Origin: a virus
Strand: one strand, 5' to 3'
IMG/VR virus record: IMGVR_UViG_3300032291_001296
Coordinates: 39,354-103,353 of that record
DNA length: 64,000 bases
Position 1 is the stretch's first letter. The number at the start of each line of letters is the position of its first letter. Positions 39,841-48,393 of the stretch are shown here, one piece after another. Below the pieces are notes generated by a model. That model was not told the DNA's origin. It was given only the letters and a program-made list of their open reading frames with translations, and searched no databases. A program made the translations under genes and the position numbers.

Positions 39841-41352
39841 TTATGCTGTAGTAGTTGTGGTTGTTGTTGTACAAGGTGTAGAAGTTTTAATATATGCATT
39901 ATCTAAAACTAACGTTGCTGCATTCATACATCCTGTTTCATCTGTAGATCCTCCTGCAACTGTTCCAGATACAGGGCTTCCATTACAATCAAGTCCTTCC
40001 CATGTTCCTGATGGAGCAAGTCCTTGTACTAAGTAATTAATACAGTCTACAACAGTTGTAGTGGTAGTAGTTGTTGGTGTACAAGTAGGGAAAGCTACTA
40101 TTACACTATTTACAATTTGAACTACAACCCATATACCATCATAATTAATTTGGAAATATCCATCATATCCTGTAAGACCTAATGTACATCCAGTTGATCC
40201 TGCATAAGCTATATCACCTATTCCTGGATATTCAACATTCCAATATGTTGATACAGATGATGTCACTGTACAACTAGCATCTTGTAAACATTCAATTGCA
40301 GCACATGCATCTACCAAGAAACTATTTGAGTCAGGAACAGTATTTGTACCATTCACAACTGTAATATTAAATGGATGAGGAGTAGCAGGGTTACATGTAG
40401 TAGTAGAAGTTGTTGTACTTGTACTAGATGTAGAAGTTGTACTAGTTGTACTAGTTGATGTTGATGTAGAAGTTGAAGTTGTACTAGTTGAACTAGAAGT
40501 AGTTGTTGTAGTTATAGGATTTGGACATACTCCATCAATACAATTTGCACCAATATTAATAGTTACAAATGGATCACTAGCTTCTGCACAACATCCACAA
40601 TATTGTAATGTTTGATGTGATAGAATTGGTATTGGTCTACTAGTGCTACCGCTACAATCTATATAAGTTATAATATGTGTATCAACATCTGAATTATAAA
40701 ATGTTAAACATTCACAAGGAATTGCTGATGTTGTTGTAGATGTAGTAGTAGGTGCTGCAGTGGTGGTAGTTGTGGTAGTTCCACAAGGACCATTTGGTAC
40801 TGCAATCACTCCACCTGGAATATTTAAAGGACTGTCTGTCACAACACAAATATTTGTATCTCCTGGCATTAACACTATAGCTTCTGGTATTTGTGTATCA
40901 CAATCAGTAATGATTATGGCTACTGGATTTTCTCCTGTATTAGTTAATGAGAAGCTTTCACAAAGAATTGGTGCCACAGTAGTAGTACTTGTTGTAGTAG
41001 CACTACAGCAAACATCTAATACATTGTATATATCAGTTATCTCACCATTTATATACAACACTTGTGTATTAATATTAGTAATTTGATTATTTAATGTATT
41101 TATTTGTGTAAGTAAATTACAAATGATTTCATCAATCTTTTGTAATATAACATTTAGTGTATCACATGGTTCAGCTGTTGTACAAGTTAAGGCAGGACCA
41201 TCATAAACAATAGTACTAGAAGCAGTTAAATGCGTTGAACATGGATCATTAGTGTTACAACCACTATTAGTGATTGTAGAACTACATCCACAAGGAGTAT
41301 TTAGAACTACGTCTGTACAGCAAGGATTTACTGGTAAATATGGATATGACAT
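39841..41352 (-). CDS. Multi-domain fibre protein with Thr linkers and Thr tail (503 aa)
   Basis: Residues 1-115 mirror the N-terminus of the 481-aa neighbour ('STIVYDG', 'CDTLNVILQKIDEIIC', a coiled coil, then CC), so the two genes are paralogues. Thr-rich linkers then separate small Cys-bounded domains: LCESFSLTNTGENPVAIII, then PCECLTFYN ... QYCGCC, then a larger domain (HPFNITVVNGTN ... 'VVVQIVNSVIV'), then a last one ending 'KTSTPCTTTTTTTTA'. The tail stops 1 nt before the next ATG. A modular fibre or adhesin is the best reading; each module may bind a host surface sugar. Binding is inference. Confidence 0.7.
   Translation of the reverse strand: MSYPYLPVNPCCTDVVLNTPCGCSSTITNSGCNTNDPCSTHLTASSTIVYDGPALTCTTAEPCDTLNVILQKIDEIICNLLTQINTLNNQITNINTQVLYINGEITDIYNVLDVCCSATTTSTTTVAPILCESFSLTNTGENPVAIIITDCDTQIPEAIVLMPGDTNICVVTDSPLNIPGGVIAVPNGPCGTTTTTTTAAPTTTSTTTSAIPCECLTFYNSDVDTHIITYIDCSGSTSRPIPILSHQTLQYCGCCAEASDPFVTINIGANCIDGVCPNPITTTTTSSSTSTTSTSTSTSTSTTSTTSTSSTSTTTSTTTCNPATPHPFNITVVNGTNTVPDSNSFLVDACAAIECLQDASCTVTSSVSTYWNVEYPGIGDIAYAGSTGCTLGLTGYDGYFQINYDGIWVVVQIVNSVIVAFPTCTPTTTTTTTVVDCINYLVQGLAPSGTWEGLDCNGSPVSGTVAGGSTDETGCMNAATLVLDNAYIKTSTPCTTTTTTTTA
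40388..40513 (-). repeat. (ACN)n repeat encoding a Ser/Thr linker
   Basis: An imperfect run of Thr and Ser codons encodes about 40 residues between the second and third modules of the 503-aa fibre protein. It closely resembles the run at 39158-39300, so the two could recombine. Confidence 0.85.
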
Positions 41353-41364
41353 CTTTTTAATTTA

Positions 41365-42453
41365 TTAAACTGGTCTATATTGAATATAATAACAAGCCAC
41401 TACTGGTTGTATATTTGCGTGAGGAAGTCCTCCGCCTGTATTTGGATTATTAGTTAGTGAAACTGTAATACCTGTACTACTGCTACTAGTAGTATAAGTT
41501 GTAGGTGCTGATGTAGTACCAATATATCCAGCACCAGTAAAACCATAAGATGATTGTACTTGATATGTATGTGTATGTTCAGGATCGTTAAAATTTAATA
41601 CATTAGGATGTACGTGTGCAGGAATCTGTGTAGATGTAAGTGTTATTTGATTTGCACCAGCAGCATCACCTAAAGAATAATTTGGATTAGCTCCACTAAC
41701 AGCAGGATCAACTACAGGATTCATTGATGGTCCAGGAACACCATTGATAACACCTGTTAAAGCTCTACCTCTTAAATCAGGAGTTCCATTATTTCCATTA
41801 CATAAAAATATTCTATTCCAATCACCTGTACCTGCTCCAGACGAATCAAAGAATCCTGATATAGGTCCAAAGTAAGGAAGTACAGCGTAAGGAACCATTC
41901 TATTACTAATCAATCCAGATGTTGAACTGTCTAAATATGCTTGAATTAAAACATCAAGTTGACTAAGTTGTACATATGTATTAGGAAGATCAATTAGCAA
42001 TTGTGAAAACTGACTATCTAATGCACAAAGTTTATTTATTACAGCTTGTAATATGTCGTGTGTATCTGAAGAAGCTGTAACATCTGCTAAACAATCTTCT
42101 GGTAACGTGTAATCAGCATTTAATTCAGCAAGTTCTGCTACAACAACATCAATTTGTTCTTGAAGAGTACAAGCAGCTTGTGTAAGAGCTGATAATATAT
42201 TATTTAATGTAAGAGCTCCACAGTCTGGTAAATACTGTTTTACGACATTACAAATTATAGTGTTATCTATAATTGGTATAATTCCGGTACCATCTAATGT
42301 AGATGTAAGGAATGTAATAAGAGCTTGTTCTACAAAAGATAAAGAATCTCCTGTTTGGATCCCTAAGACAGGAACATCTATTCCTGTATATTTAACACAT
42401 CTGTCAGAGACAATCTCTGTACATCCGTTATAACAATTTGAGCAATTGGACAT
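41365..42453 (-). CDS. Tail fibre protein with phage tail-collar domain (362 aa)
   Basis: The start is MSNCSNCYNGC at 42453; the longer frame to 42525 only overlaps the threonine tail of the previous gene. The N-terminal anchor (ISDRCVKYTG-like 'VSDRCVKYTGIDVPVLGIQ', 'GDSLSFVEQAL') is the type seen on crAss-like fibres. A helical region follows. The C-terminal 150 residues are a collar domain: PYFGPISGFFD, 'IFLCNGNNGTPDLRGRALTG', 'IPAHVHP', and 'PHANIQPVVACYYI', as in T4 gp12-like and MdpB-type proteins. It likely binds the host surface. It has no threonine tail. Confidence 0.8.
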   Translation of the reverse strand: MSNCSNCYNGCTEIVSDRCVKYTGIDVPVLGIQTGDSLSFVEQALITFLTSTLDGTGIIPIIDNTIICNVVKQYLPDCGALTLNNILSALTQAACTLQEQIDVVVAELAELNADYTLPEDCLADVTASSDTHDILQAVINKLCALDSQFSQLLIDLPNTYVQLSQLDVLIQAYLDSSTSGLISNRMVPYAVLPYFGPISGFFDSSGAGTGDWNRIFLCNGNNGTPDLRGRALTGVINGVPGPSMNPVVDPAVSGANPNYSLGDAAGANQITLTSTQIPAHVHPNVLNFNDPEHTHTYQVQSSYGFTGAGYIGTTSAPTTYTTSSSSTGITVSLTNNPNTGGGLPHANIQPVVACYYIQYRPV

Positions 42454-42472
42454 ATTATTTATTTTAAAAGGT

Positions 42473-42835
42473 TTAAGCTGTTGTAGTAGTTGTTGTTGTA
42501 GGATTTGGTACAATTGTAATATCACAAGGAATCTCTACACAAGGTTCTGGAGTATTACATCTACTAACGCATCCCACTGTAAGACGAATCACTCTACTAG
42601 CTATCATCTGTACAGAGTATTTACTAACATAATCAGGATTACAATACTTATGAGTTAGTATCCTTCTATATGCTATTAATTGAAGTATGTCACCAGCAGG
42701 TATAGGTTTGTTCAACATATATGAAATATTGTTGTACAAATTATTACCAAGCTCTGCTAACTTGCAATCTATTTTTTTAAGTAAAGAAGGAATGTTAGCA
42801 CATTCTGGGCAATCAGTTAATCTTGGTGATAACAT
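42473..42835 (-). CDS. Small fibre-module protein with Thr tail (120 aa)
   Basis: The N-terminus (DCPECANIPSLLKKIDCKLAE) has a C-x-x-C and a short helix. The central part is helical, and 'IRLTVGCVSRCNTPEPCVEIPC' adds five cysteines. The protein ends NPTTTTTTTA, like several neighbours. It sits between the 31-aa zinc-type protein and the collar fibre. I do not recognise the family; its place and tail point to a virion component. Confidence 0.65.
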   Translation of the reverse strand: MLSPRLTDCPECANIPSLLKKIDCKLAELGNNLYNNISYMLNKPIPAGDILQLIAYRRILTHKYCNPDYVSKYSVQMIASRVIRLTVGCVSRCNTPEPCVEIPCDITIVPNPTTTTTTTA

Positions 42836-42847
42836 AATGTCTATATT

Positions 42848-42943
42848 TTATTTGTTTACTTTAGCTGCACAGGTGCCACATAGTCCATTTTTCAATTGAC
42901 ATCCACACCCCACTTTAGCTCCACATGAATTACATTGTGCCAT
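42848..42943 (-). CDS. 31-aa cysteine-rich mini-protein (zinc-binding candidate)
   Basis: The ATG at 42943 and TAA at 42848 encode 31 residues with six cysteines: C4-x-x-C7, C13-G-C15, C22-x-x-C25. This is the spacing of a very small zinc ribbon or knuckle. It fits between the 187-aa gene (stop 2 nt upstream) and the 120-aa gene with no overlap, so it is probably real despite its length. It may stabilise a fibre complex; function unknown. Confidence 0.65.
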   Translation of the reverse strand: MAQCNSCGAKVGCGCQLKNGLCGTCAAKVNK

Positions 42944-42945
42944 AA

Positions 42946-43509
42946 TTAATAAAAGTTTAGTAAGTAGTTACTACCAGAGCAACCACAGTTTGATCTTAAA
43001 AAGTTGTTTAACATATTATCTGCTTGAGCATATAATCTGTTTGATTCATATTCTGCACAGTTATTAGCTGCTGCAATCGCTCCTTGAATAAAGAAGTTGA
43101 TTGTATTTAAATCTACACTAGATTGTGTTTTAAGTGCTCTATCGCACTCCATCATATTTAATTGTAAAAACGCATTGTCAAACTTCTCTTGAAGTCTGTC
43201 AACACGTAGTATTGTTTTTTCTACATAGTTTGCATATGCAGGAGCAACAGAATATTTAATTCTATACACTCCATCAGGAAGAGGTTGATTACAACCTACT
43301 TCTGTTATCCCTAAATTAGATGATGTGAATACATTGGTTTCATTAGGAACAAAAGGTAATATCTTGGTTCCAAATCCTGGTATATCAATCTCAATAGATG
43401 GTGCAGAAACCACTGGAGGATTTGTAGGATATACAGATGCATCTGTAACACCAAGTGTAAGTACACTATAAGTAGGAACTACTAATATATCTAATTGTAA
43501 GTTTGCCAT
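42946..43509 (-). CDS. Putative virion structural protein (187 aa)
   Basis: Residues 1-95 are beta-rich (LQLDILVVPTYSVLTLGVTD, 'IPGFGTKILPFV', 'LPDGVYRIKYSV'), as in a small jelly-roll or Ig-like domain. The C-terminal half is helical with Cys residues (MMECDRALKTQSS, 'NCGCSGSNYLLNFY'). It follows the terminator after the 397-aa gene. Similar beta domains sit at fibre attachment points in other phages, so a collar or fibre-adaptor role is possible. I do not recognise a named family. Confidence 0.6.
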   Translation of the reverse strand: MANLQLDILVVPTYSVLTLGVTDASVYPTNPPVVSAPSIEIDIPGFGTKILPFVPNETNVFTSSNLGITEVGCNQPLPDGVYRIKYSVAPAYANYVEKTILRVDRLQEKFDNAFLQLNMMECDRALKTQSSVDLNTINFFIQGAIAAANNCAEYESNRLYAQADNMLNNFLRSNCGCSGSNYLLNFY

Positions 43510-43518
43510 GTTTGTTTT

Positions 43519-43566
43519 AAATAAATATGCCAGAGGAATATGAGTTATCCTCTTTCCCCTGGCATA
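43519..43566 (-). terminator. Hairpin terminator after the 397-aa gene
   Basis: On the minus strand TATGCCAGGGGA pairs with TCCTCTGGCATA, a 12-bp stem with one G-T wobble, followed directly by TTTATTT. It lies between the stop of the 397-aa gene and the start of the 187-aa gene and probably reduces fibre transcription relative to head genes. Confidence 0.7.
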
Positions 43567-43596
43567 GGTTATTATTAATTTACTCTTCTTTTATTC

Positions 43597-44790
43597 TTAA
43601 GGAATAAGAGTAGAAGTAGATGTTGTTGTAGTTGCAGGAGCACTAGAAGTAGTAGTTGTTGTAGTGATACAAGCATTGTCATCAACTACAGTACCTAAAG
43701 CACCTTCTAAAATTGCTTGGAACTCATCTGTAAGATCGTAACCACCTTGAGGAACAGCAAGAATTACTGTAGAGTCTTCCATGATGTAATCACCCCATTG
43801 GTAAGCAGCTTTATCATACTCATTGAATTTGATATAGAATGTGTTGTAAGTAGCACCATCAGATACCCAAGACTCAAAGTTCTCGTTGTATCCATTCATT
43901 CTATATAAATGTTTCAAGTAACCAGCTTGGTAGCTGTAGAAGTTTTTCTCTAATTGAGCAATCTCTGCAGATGTACCACTAGCATAAGAAGCTCGTTGAG
44001 TAACAACAGGAGTAGCAACATAGTTACAAGCATCAGCAACGATAAAGTCAGCAGTTGTAGCAGGACCAGAGTAAACAAAAGTTCTAAACCACATTCTGTC
44101 ATATTCAAATGGGAACGCTGCTACATCACAAGGTTGACCATATTTAGTTAATGGTTTTCCTGTAATACGTAAGGTAGTTCCACCTACATTTTCAAATGTA
44201 AAGAATGTAGAGAAAGAAATGTTGTCAGGGTTGTTTCCTGGAGCTTTTAAGTTTAATTGATAGATCAATTCATCGATGATAGTGTTGTCACTTACATCAG
44301 CACATGGATTAGAATCACACTCACAACATGGAGCTTGGATAGTTACTGAACGAGTGAAACCATTGAAATACAATGTATCAATATAAGAAGAGTGAGCACG
44401 TAAAGTTAACGTGATAACTTCTCCACATTGTACAGTGAAATTAGTTACATCAGTAATTTGATTAGCAGCAGTTGGACATCCTGTAACTTTGTACCATTCT
44501 GTTACATTAGAATTTTTTGTTGTGATTGTTTGAGCATTACCTGTTAATGCAGTTGTTTGAACTCCAATCTTGTCAGATCTTTTAGATCCTTGTAAATAAG
44601 TGTTTGTTCTACCTTGTGCAATGTAAAAATACGGAGCACTTTTAATAGTCGTACTAGTTACAGCATTATACACATTGTTAAAGATTCCCACAATACCTTG
44701 ATCTAGGTCTTGTGTTGATGTACCAGGACTAGGGACAGCATCTTGCCCTACTGGAACCACGAATAACGTGGTTAATGAAAAATCAGCCAT
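43597..44790 (-). CDS. Putative head or fibre structural protein with Thr tail (397 aa)
   Basis: The protein begins MADFSLTTLFVVPVGQD and is mainly beta-rich. 'CCECDSNPCADVSDN' near residue 155 is a Cys-rich loop. Residues 170-365 are a mixed domain rich in aromatic residues ('MWFRTFVYSG', 'FYIKFNEYDKAAYQWGDY'). The last 22 residues are Ser/Thr-rich (ITTTTTTSSAPATTTTSTST). It follows the 243-aa gene by 28 nt and precedes a strong terminator, which suggests a highly expressed virion protein. I cannot assign it to a named structural part. Confidence 0.65.
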   Translation of the reverse strand: MADFSLTTLFVVPVGQDAVPSPGTSTQDLDQGIVGIFNNVYNAVTSTTIKSAPYFYIAQGRTNTYLQGSKRSDKIGVQTTALTGNAQTITTKNSNVTEWYKVTGCPTAANQITDVTNFTVQCGEVITLTLRAHSSYIDTLYFNGFTRSVTIQAPCCECDSNPCADVSDNTIIDELIYQLNLKAPGNNPDNISFSTFFTFENVGGTTLRITGKPLTKYGQPCDVAAFPFEYDRMWFRTFVYSGPATTADFIVADACNYVATPVVTQRASYASGTSAEIAQLEKNFYSYQAGYLKHLYRMNGYNENFESWVSDGATYNTFYIKFNEYDKAAYQWGDYIMEDSTVILAVPQGGYDLTDEFQAILEGALGTVVDDNACITTTTTTSSAPATTTTSTSTLIP

Positions 44791-44818
44791 TTTAATTTAT
44801 TTTAAATGTTAATAAAGT

Positions 44819-45550
44819 TTATTCGTTTGTTTGTATTCTGTAGGCTGCACTTTGTACTGCAGATTGGTTTTCAGTATACATTGCTAGATTCTGCACTGTT
44901 AAATCTAAAAGTTCATCTTCTAAATAAGTTTCAAGCTCACAATCAGCATCATAAGATGGCTCACCATCTAACATGATATATCCTGTTTTATTTATGTACA
45001 CTGGATATCTCATGTACATTATCTGTATATTCTTAGGGGTAAAAGTACCATCAGTGAATATACTTATTTCATCAGAAGCAAGAAAGTTAAATGTTTCTTG
45101 GTATTCAAATGAAGGTTTGTAATGATCGTTATTCATAATGAACTGAAGATCACCATGTTTAGCAAGATCTCTGTTAATCCAGATTCTTCTATCTTTACAT
45201 CTTCCTTTGTCTGCTATCACATAGCTATCAACATAGAACATATATTTTGGTTCAAGTAGATGAACATTAGCAGACCATTGATTTAAGTCAGGATCTTTTA
45301 ATGTTAATGTTAATGGTTGATGGTTATAATCTAATACAAGACTTTGTAAGTCTTCATATCGTTTCTTAAAAGAATCCATTCCCATACCATTTGCAACACT
45401 TATGCCATCAACTTTTTGTTTTATCAACTTAATCTGAGCCTCATTCAAAGCTAAGATCTTATCTTCTAACTGAATCTGTTGATGCTCATTAGTTGATAGC
45501 TTATTCAATCTTTGGTCAATCTTGTATAATAAACTATCTACTGGTATCAT
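44819..45550 (-). CDS. Conserved head-module protein (243 aa)
   Basis: A helical N-terminus (about 1-60, heptad-like leucines) is followed by a beta-rich domain ('MFYVDSYVIADKGRCKDRR', 'SFEYQETFNFLASDEISIF', 'TPKNIQIMYMRYPVYIN') and an acidic helix ('ELETYLEDELLDLTVQ'). Position after the capsid gene and before the fibre genes suggests a head-completion or tail-adaptor protein, as in other crAss-like genomes. Function inferred from context only. Confidence 0.6.
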   Translation of the reverse strand: MIPVDSLLYKIDQRLNKLSTNEHQQIQLEDKILALNEAQIKLIKQKVDGISVANGMGMDSFKKRYEDLQSLVLDYNHQPLTLTLKDPDLNQWSANVHLLEPKYMFYVDSYVIADKGRCKDRRIWINRDLAKHGDLQFIMNNDHYKPSFEYQETFNFLASDEISIFTDGTFTPKNIQIMYMRYPVYINKTGYIMLDGEPSYDADCELETYLEDELLDLTVQNLAMYTENQSAVQSAAYRIQTNE

Positions 45551-45579
45551 ATATTTTTATATTTTTAAAAACTAGCCTC

Positions 45580-46548
45580 TTAAATAGAAGCTAGTTTTTT
45601 AGTTTTTAGTTTGCCTTCTAATATTAATAACTCATCTTGGTTATCATCATCAACAAGGAATTTAATTAAATCTTGCTCATCTTTAGCTATTTCAAACTCA
45701 CCTTCATAAACTTTACCATTTGGTTTAACTCGGTAAACTGAATGTGCAATTGCTTGTTTAACTAAATCTTGTATATGGAGTAAATCTTCTTTCATGTCAG
45801 CAAATCTATTGAACACTTCAACTGGATTCAATCCTGAATATTTACCATTCTTGAATTCTGTTTGTTTCAATACATTATCTACTTGATTGTAAACAACTTC
45901 TTCTTTAGTATCCTCTGAAACTGGAAGTCCTAAAAGTCTTGCAACTTTACGTTTCTTATCAGGAGTCATACTATCAAATTTAACAATTGCTTTATTGATC
46001 AATTGTTTTTTCTTGAAGATCACTGCATTTTCAATCTCATCATCAACAATATAAAATTGTGTATCTGCTGGATAATCTCCTCTTTCCCATGCTTGGTAAG
46101 AAGATGCAATAGTAGGATGTACTCTTAACCATGAAAAGGCTATCTCTTGGAAAGGAACTGATAGATCAAAGAAATTATCACCATCTAGTAACTTAACTGG
46201 TTGTACGTGTGTTACATCATCTGTAGAAGTTGATAACCCATAGTTCCAAAACTTAGAACGAGGTCCTAAATCAATATCACCTAATTCATTTTCAAGTTTT
46301 GTTCTAAGAGCAGTTACTCTTTCTATTTCTAACTCTTTTTCAAGTGGATCTGAAATTCTTTTGATGTAAGTAGCATCTGGATCTAATCCTGTTCTATATT
46401 TACCATCTAATTCTTTGTAAGGATATTTAAAAACTCCTGTTCCAGGAATTCTTGTCATACCTTTTTGCGAAAGTCCACTGTCCATTGTTTGCAGTTGAGA
46501 ACTGTTATACTCACGTTTTATCGTAGAGATTTTGCCTGTTTTACCCAT
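45580..46548 (-). CDS. Conserved head-module protein (322 aa)
   Basis: First gene after the structured region behind the capsid gene. N-terminus MGKTGKISTIKREYNSSQL, then 'YRTGLDPDATYIKRI' and a helical C-terminal half with Lys/Asp-rich stretches ('QDLIKFLVDDDNQDELLIL'). No enzyme motif seen. By place it may be an auxiliary capsid or head-proximal protein; I do not recognise it with certainty. Confidence 0.6.
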   Translation of the reverse strand: MGKTGKISTIKREYNSSQLQTMDSGLSQKGMTRIPGTGVFKYPYKELDGKYRTGLDPDATYIKRISDPLEKELEIERVTALRTKLENELGDIDLGPRSKFWNYGLSTSTDDVTHVQPVKLLDGDNFFDLSVPFQEIAFSWLRVHPTIASSYQAWERGDYPADTQFYIVDDEIENAVIFKKKQLINKAIVKFDSMTPDKKRKVARLLGLPVSEDTKEEVVYNQVDNVLKQTEFKNGKYSGLNPVEVFNRFADMKEDLLHIQDLVKQAIAHSVYRVKPNGKVYEGEFEIAKDEQDLIKFLVDDDNQDELLILEGKLKTKKLASI

Positions 46549-46583
46549 AATGTAGTTATTTAATAATATTTGGTTTAATTAGT

Positions 46584-46781
46584 AGAGTGATCCCATTGAA
46601 GGGAACAGCGACCAGGGACACCCCAATCCATCACTCTTTCACTTAGTTACATTGCTATGCAAGAGGCTTTACTAAGCAGAATCTTTTTTTAAAGTGCAGG
46701 TGCTAAGGCAAATGCTTAGTTAGGCACTAGGGTTGAGAATCATCCCCTCTAGGAGGGAGAGGAGGTGAGGGGATTCTTCTC
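46584..46781 (-). ncRNA. Structured RNA downstream of the capsid gene (four tandem hairpins)
   Basis: The 245-nt gap after the capsid stop has no credible ORF but four strong inverted repeats: 46584-46637 (8-bp outer stem AGAGTGAT/ATCACTCT with inner pairing), 46642-46676 (CTTAGT/ACTAAG around TTGC/GCAA), 46693-46728 (AGTGC/GCACT around CTAAG/CTTAG) and 46735-46781 (TCCCCTC/GAGGGGA extended by GAGAA/TTCTC). It is GC-richer than its surroundings. It may be an mRNA-protecting 3' structure, an attenuator or a separate small RNA. Confidence 0.6.
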
Positions 46782-46793
46782 GGAATTTTATTA

Positions 46794-48356
46794 TTAGAAT
46801 TGTGGCATTTCCTCAATCAACACAGTTCTAGAAAGATCTTCGATAAATACATCACATCTGTCTTTCATCCAGATTTCGTATCCTGGGAATTTGTTAGCAG
46901 AACTCATACCTTGAGATTTAGCAAAACCTAAGTGGTGACGAGTACCATCAATATAACCCCATGTCATAGAAGGAGCACCTTTCATACGTACTTCTCTAAT
47001 GTTGTTTACCATTGAACCATCAGACATTGGAGAAACATCAAACACCATAAATACTGGAGTAGATTTTTTGTTTTGTCCAAACTCTAAGTTAGTTTGTGGT
47101 AAATCTAATTCTTTTAAGTGAATCAATTCAACACGTCCAGTCTCACGAGTTACCATTGCATCAAATGCAAAGTTGTAAGTGATGTGTTGTCCTTCTCCTT
47201 GCATATATCTGTTTCCAGAATCAGCCATGAAAGTAAGACCTGAATTTAATGCATCAGTTTTTAAAGCTTGTTGGAATACATCGAATCCAGCCTCATTAGT
47301 ATACATTTTAACACGTCTATCTTTCACATCCACTCTTCTGTAGAATAAATCTCCAAATACAGAACGGATTAAGTTAGCAGAGAATTCACCTCTATTATAT
47401 TGTACTAAGTTACCATTGTTTCTCATTCTGTGGTAAACACCAGCAGATGTACGTTTCAATTCTTGTTTAGAACCGTTAGTTTTAACTGTACCTGGTTTAG
47501 CCCAGATCATACGTTTAACTTTTAATTCTAACATAGATTTACGCATCCAGAACTCAATAAACGGTTCCCATTTAACATCGTTACGAGTTAAAGGTAATTG
47601 GTTTCTTCTTTGTGGAGCATATACTAAGATATCTAATGGCTTACCAGCAGAATCTCTCATCATTTTGTCATCAGCCCACTCAGTGATTTTGTGCTCATAT
47701 CCATATGCAGAACCTAAAGATTCGAACATAGTGATTTGCTCACCTAATCTTGGAAGACCTAATAAGTCTTGATCAAACTCACCAATAGCAGCATCAACTA
47801 ATTCTAGCTCAACTCCATATTGTAAGAAAATAGGGTTTACAAAGTCAACTGTTGGATTATCAGTTACTAATGTAAATGAATACAAGAATCCCATATTCCA
47901 AGGCACTGGATCTTTGATTACATAGAATCTAGGACCATACTGACGTGTACCTACAGAGACGATAGCATTTTTAGAGAATTCATTAGTATCTAATACTAAA
48001 GTAAATTCTTGACCATCAATACCTGTTTTACCAGCATCAATTAAATCTTGTGTAGATGTAGGGATGTCAATGATTTTTGGGAATTTGTAAGGAACAGCGA
48101 TTTGCCATTTCCAAGCATCACTATTATTATCGATGTAATAAGGTGTGCTTTTGTTGATCATGTCCAAAAAGTCATTACTGTACAATGAGCTCTGAGTATA
48201 TAAAGAGATAATCTTTTTATCATAATCTGCAGGCTCAGTAGAGTGAAAACTCTCTAAGTGGTTAGAGTCTGTAAGCTTACCAACAGCACGTTTGTCCATA
48301 GACGCTACACGAGCATAAGTAAAACCTGTTAACCCTGGGATTGTTTGAATTGCCAT
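46794..48356 (-). CDS. Major capsid protein, crAss-like HK97 fold (520 aa)
   Basis: The N-terminus (TIPGLTGFTYARVASMDKRA), 'YTQSSLYSNDFLDMIN', 'WKWQIAVPYKFPKIIDIPTS' and 'VPWNMGFLYSFTLVTDNPTVDF' are typical of crAss-like major capsid proteins, whose length of about 490-520 residues fits. It forms the icosahedral shell. Order portal, scaffold-like protein, capsid is as expected. It lies 37 nt after the scaffold-like gene and ends just before a highly structured RNA region. No separate protease gene was recognised nearby. Confidence 0.9.
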   Translation of the reverse strand: MAIQTIPGLTGFTYARVASMDKRAVGKLTDSNHLESFHSTEPADYDKKIISLYTQSSLYSNDFLDMINKSTPYYIDNNSDAWKWQIAVPYKFPKIIDIPTSTQDLIDAGKTGIDGQEFTLVLDTNEFSKNAIVSVGTRQYGPRFYVIKDPVPWNMGFLYSFTLVTDNPTVDFVNPIFLQYGVELELVDAAIGEFDQDLLGLPRLGEQITMFESLGSAYGYEHKITEWADDKMMRDSAGKPLDILVYAPQRRNQLPLTRNDVKWEPFIEFWMRKSMLELKVKRMIWAKPGTVKTNGSKQELKRTSAGVYHRMRNNGNLVQYNRGEFSANLIRSVFGDLFYRRVDVKDRRVKMYTNEAGFDVFQQALKTDALNSGLTFMADSGNRYMQGEGQHITYNFAFDAMVTRETGRVELIHLKELDLPQTNLEFGQNKKSTPVFMVFDVSPMSDGSMVNNIREVRMKGAPSMTWGYIDGTRHHLGFAKSQGMSSANKFPGYEIWMKDRCDVFIEDLSRTVLIEEMPQF

Positions 48357-48393
48357 TGTTATTTGTTTTTGTTAATTATTAAATTATTTTTTG

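Noticed and set aside
39841-39899. Longer start for the 481-aa fibre gene (MHILKLLHLVQQQ) and likewise 42525 for the collar fibre
   Set aside because: These N-terminal residues are only the previous gene's threonine codons read in another frame; the ATGs at 39839 and 42453 give normal junctions.
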